Assembly (NCBI RefSeq): GCF_001418205.1
Contig: NZ_LIQF01000005.1
Coordinates: 124,001 to 188,000 of the forward strand
Length of the DNA stretch: 64,000 nt
From: Marinomonas fungiae
GTDB lineage: Bacteria; Pseudomonadota; Gammaproteobacteria; Pseudomonadales; Marinomonadaceae
Direction of reading: 5' to 3'
The notes under the pieces are model-generated. The model was not told the origin of the DNA and made no database searches. It worked only from the letters and a program-made list of their open reading frames with translations. Shown piece by piece: positions 63,476 through 64,000 of the stretch. Numbering within the stretch: position 1 is the first letter of the stretch; every line of letters starts with the position of its first letter. The translations under genes and the position numbers were made by a program.

Positions 63476-63784
63476 TTTTACCCCTGTATAATAAGGGGCG
63501 CATTATACCTAAGTGATGAAAAATATGCCCATCTTGTGCAAACCTATACAGCAGAAGGCATTCCCGTTTATTTCCACAGAATCCGTGAAAAAGACTGTGG
63601 GAATTCCGTTTTTTTCCTTATAAATCAGTGATATTTTTCAAATCAAGCGTTTTTTTAGATTTTCTTTCAAAGCTTCGCTCTGCATCAATTTCAATATTTG
63701 TTCAAGAAATCGTCAACAAAAGACTTGCACAGTAAAACTGTTTTTATATACAGTACTGTATATCTATACAGTAAAGGTGATTTT
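63476..63784. other. Divergent control region between yhiN and the SOS-type gene
   Basis: 309 bp without a gene. It contains the two tandem LexA boxes near its right end; nothing else with clear symmetry was seen. Confidence 0.5.
63738..63771 (+). promoter_or_regulatory. Two tandem LexA boxes
   Basis: CTGTTTTTATATACAG (63738-63753) and CTGTATATCTATACAG (63756-63771) both fit CTG-N10-CAG and are 2 bp apart. They end 13 bp before the next gene's ATG, so LexA bound here would block transcription fully. Confidence 0.85.
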
Positions 63785-64000
63785 ATGAACGCTTTCATCT
63801 ACTTCTTACGTGGAAAAACTCAATTCTTCGCTTTTTTAGCCATTGTGGTCGCTATGTACGCACCTGCTAAAGATCTGTTTTCGTATGCCAATAAAACGAT
63901 CGCAGACGCCAAAATTGAGCTGACAAGCATTTCGTTTGGTGGTCACACGCCTTGGCAAAGTCAGACCGCTCATCAGGGCTTTGTAAAGGTCAGTCAGTCA
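63785..64000 (+). CDS. SOS-controlled membrane protein, start only
   Basis: 72 codons are visible before the window ends. AGGTG precedes the ATG. A membrane anchor (about 11-32, FFAFLAIVVAMYAP) is followed by a polar, probably periplasmic part. I do not recognise the family. The tandem LexA boxes directly upstream make it a DNA-damage response gene. Confidence 0.65.
   Translation, partial: MNAFIYFLRGKTQFFAFLAIVVAMYAPAKDLFSYANKTIADAKIELTSISFGGHTPWQSQTAHQGFVKVSQS

Noticed and set aside
1..64000. tRNA, rRNA or tmRNA genes as insertion targets
   Set aside because: I saw no cloverleaf or conserved rRNA sequence on either strand by eye; a tRNA scan would be needed to exclude them fully.

Overview
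The window looks like chromosome of a marine gammaproteobacterium. The order radD, ndpA, upp-uraA, acnA, yhiN, the DcaP-like porin and the moderate base composition suggest an Oceanospirillales member such as Marinomonas; this is an inference, since no rRNA or marker tree is available. Two parts read as ordinary host DNA (about 1-27,080 and 62,294-64,000). Between them lies about 35 kb of accessory DNA rich in defence genes.

Host part, 1-27,080: end of radD, a TetR regulator, DUF1499 and DTW-domain proteins, a HAD phosphatase, nucleoid protein NdpA, two glyoxalases, an OmpA-type protein, the upp-uraA uracil salvage operon, a copper/silver efflux cluster (CopC, CusA, CusB fused to CusF, CusC), a DcaP-like porin next to an AraC regulator, a membrane acyltransferase, DUF2057 and DUF1439 proteins and aconitase A.

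Integron remnant, about 27,667-32,483: a truncated integron integrase with an intact LexA box, and three structurally convincing attC sites. The cassette genes read away from the integrase, as in a canonical integron. One cassette holds a MntA/HepT-type antitoxin-toxin pair; another, about 3.2 kb, holds a complete three-gene ABC-3C system. The integrase runs straight into a degenerate Tn7-like right end (32,475-32,607).

Tn7-like transposon, 32,617-62,293 (29.7 kb): both ends can be placed to the base. The left end has three TnsB-type sites at 68-bp spacing and the right end has four, the last two close together. The right end abuts the stop codon of yhiN, which is therefore the attachment gene. 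The tnsA-tnsB-tnsC-tniQ2-tniQ1 operon lies near the left end and is transcribed toward it, followed by two small unknown genes and a decayed duplicate of one of them. Cargo: a broken fic gene, two unknown exported-protein operons, a type I Zorya system (zorABCD), small unknown genes, a frameshifted transglutaminase-like gene, a type I restriction system (hsdRMS) and a sigma-54 activator with a CARF-like sensor domain. A well-spaced -24/-12 promoter sits between the activator and hsdR, so restriction looks inducible by a signal, possibly a nucleotide.

After the transposon come yhiN and the start of a membrane protein gene preceded by two tandem LexA boxes. No CRISPR array, cas gene, tRNA or rRNA was seen.
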